Positions 63,562-64,000 of a stretch of DNA of 64,000 nucleotides are shown here, one piece after another. A program made the position numbers and the translations under genes. The DNA comes from a bacterium (GTDB lineage Bacteria > Krumholzibacteriota > Krumholzibacteriia > LZORAL124-64-63), in NCBI GenBank assembly GCA_016719645.1, contig JADJYS010000037.1, positions 1-64,000 of the forward strand. Reading direction: 5' to 3'. The first letter of the stretch is position 1. Each line of letters opens with the position of its first letter. Below the pieces are notes generated by a model. The model saw nothing but the letters and a program-made list of their open reading frames with translations. It did no database searches and had not been told where the DNA came from.

Positions 63562-64000
63562 ATGATCATGATCTGGCTGGCCTTCATCGCCTTCGTGCTG
63601 CTGATGCTGGCGCTCGACCTGGGCGTCTTCCACCGCAAGGCCCACGCCGTGAGCGTGCGGGAGGCCATGGGCTGGTCGGCCGTCTGGATCAGCCTCGGCC
63701 TGGCCTTCGCCGTGTTCGTGTACTTCGCGTACGAGGGGCACTGGTTCGGCCTCGGCGCCCTGGCGGACCCCGTCGACGGGCTGGTGAACGGCGGCGCCGC
63801 GGCGGTGGAGAAGTACCTGACCGGCTACATCGTCGAGAAGTCGCTCAGCGTCGACAACATCTTCGTGATCGCCATGATCTTCGGGTTCTTCTCCGTGCCG
63901 CCGCTCTACCAGCACCGCGTGCTGTTCTGGGGCATTCTCGGCGCGTTGGTGCTGCGCGGCGTGATGATCGTCCTGGGGGCGAAGCTGATCGCCGAGTTCC
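63562..64000 (+). CDS. TerC-family membrane protein, truncated by window edge
   Basis: The N-terminal 146 residues of a TerC/Alx-type integral membrane protein: MIMIWLAFIAFVLLMLALDL, VFHRKAHAVSVREAMGWSAV, then EKYLTGYIVEKSLSVDNIFV and PLYQHRVLFWGILGALVLRG. Hydrophobic helices lie at about 3-20, 35-55, 88-100 and 120-138. The family (TerC, Alx, YceF) is linked to tellurite resistance and Mn/Ca export. The GYIVEKSLSVDN motif is diagnostic. The end is outside the window. gaggag lies 11 bases upstream of ATG 63562. No yybP-ykoY-type riboswitch is seen upstream. Confidence 0.9.
   Translation, partial: MIMIWLAFIAFVLLMLALDLGVFHRKAHAVSVREAMGWSAVWISLGLAFAVFVYFAYEGHWFGLGALADPVDGLVNGGAAAVEKYLTGYIVEKSLSVDNIFVIAMIFGFFSVPPLYQHRVLFWGILGALVLRGVMIVLGAKLIAEF

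Overview
The window is bacterial chromosome, GC-rich for most of its length, and most likely from an uncultured FCB-superphylum lineage of the Krumholzibacteriota/Eisenbacteria/Latescibacteria type. That placement is an inference. It rests on secreted proteins ending in 'PNPFNP' FlgD/T9SS-like C-terminal domains (23.1 kb, 38.5 kb, 57.4 kb, 63.2 kb), a short SprA-like lipoprotein, PorT-like outer-membrane barrels, and a sigma-factor/Ser-Thr-kinase pair. No rRNA or tRNA gene was recognised.

Region 1 (1 to about 12.5 kb) reads as an integron gene-cassette array without an integrase in view. Mostly single-gene units on one strand are separated by 60-110 bp imperfect palindromes with attC hallmarks: a left '(c)ataac/ctaac', a conserved right half of the form 'gcc..ttgcag.tgaa.cca', and a right 'gttaggt/gttatgt/gttgggt'. 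The sites are clear up to about 7.8 kb and decay afterwards. Cassette products are mostly unknown: secreted proteins, lipoproteins, a TPR protein, a six-helix membrane protein with AT-rich codons, a two-component-type beta-propeller and a nitrilase.

Region 2 (12.5-25.4 kb) continues on the plus strand up to 23 kb with small accessory genes: methyltransferases, a VOC protein, lipoproteins, an ankyrin protein, a tyrosine phosphatase, rhodanese, an NAD-binding protein and a DUF1801 protein. A minus-strand GH53 galactanase and a plus-strand type III polyketide synthase follow. Many of these genes are split by single-base frameshifts, whereas 26-46 kb and 49-58 kb are almost free of them. The frameshifts are therefore regional: real decay, locally poor sequence, or both.

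Region 3 (26-47 kb) is well-formed chromosome. It holds a lipoprotein, ADP-ribosylglycohydrolase, a nucleotidyltransferase two-gene module, a DUF212 membrane protein, a spermidine-synthase/transporter fusion, gamma-glutamyltranspeptidase, a Fic protein with a perfect palindromic operator, an M23 peptidase, a SpoIIAA-like protein, a degenerate-receiver regulator, an EF-hand protein, a hipB-hipS-hipT toxin-antitoxin operon and RecQ. Three unrelated secreted proteins here share the same C-terminal tail, E-A-x-[ST]-W-G-x-V-K-x-[LI]-[FY]-[RE].

Region 4 (47-64 kb) holds a broken S41 peptidase, a Ser/Thr kinase with TPRs co-transcribed with an ECF sigma factor, a 1507-residue secreted zinc metalloprotease, two outer-membrane barrels, a broken DUF3788 gene, a class III aminotransferase with an inserted cysteine cluster, a pRiA4b ORF-3-like protein, a DinB-like protein, a duplicated-domain secreted protein with a damaged C-terminal domain, and the start of a TerC membrane protein that runs off the window.
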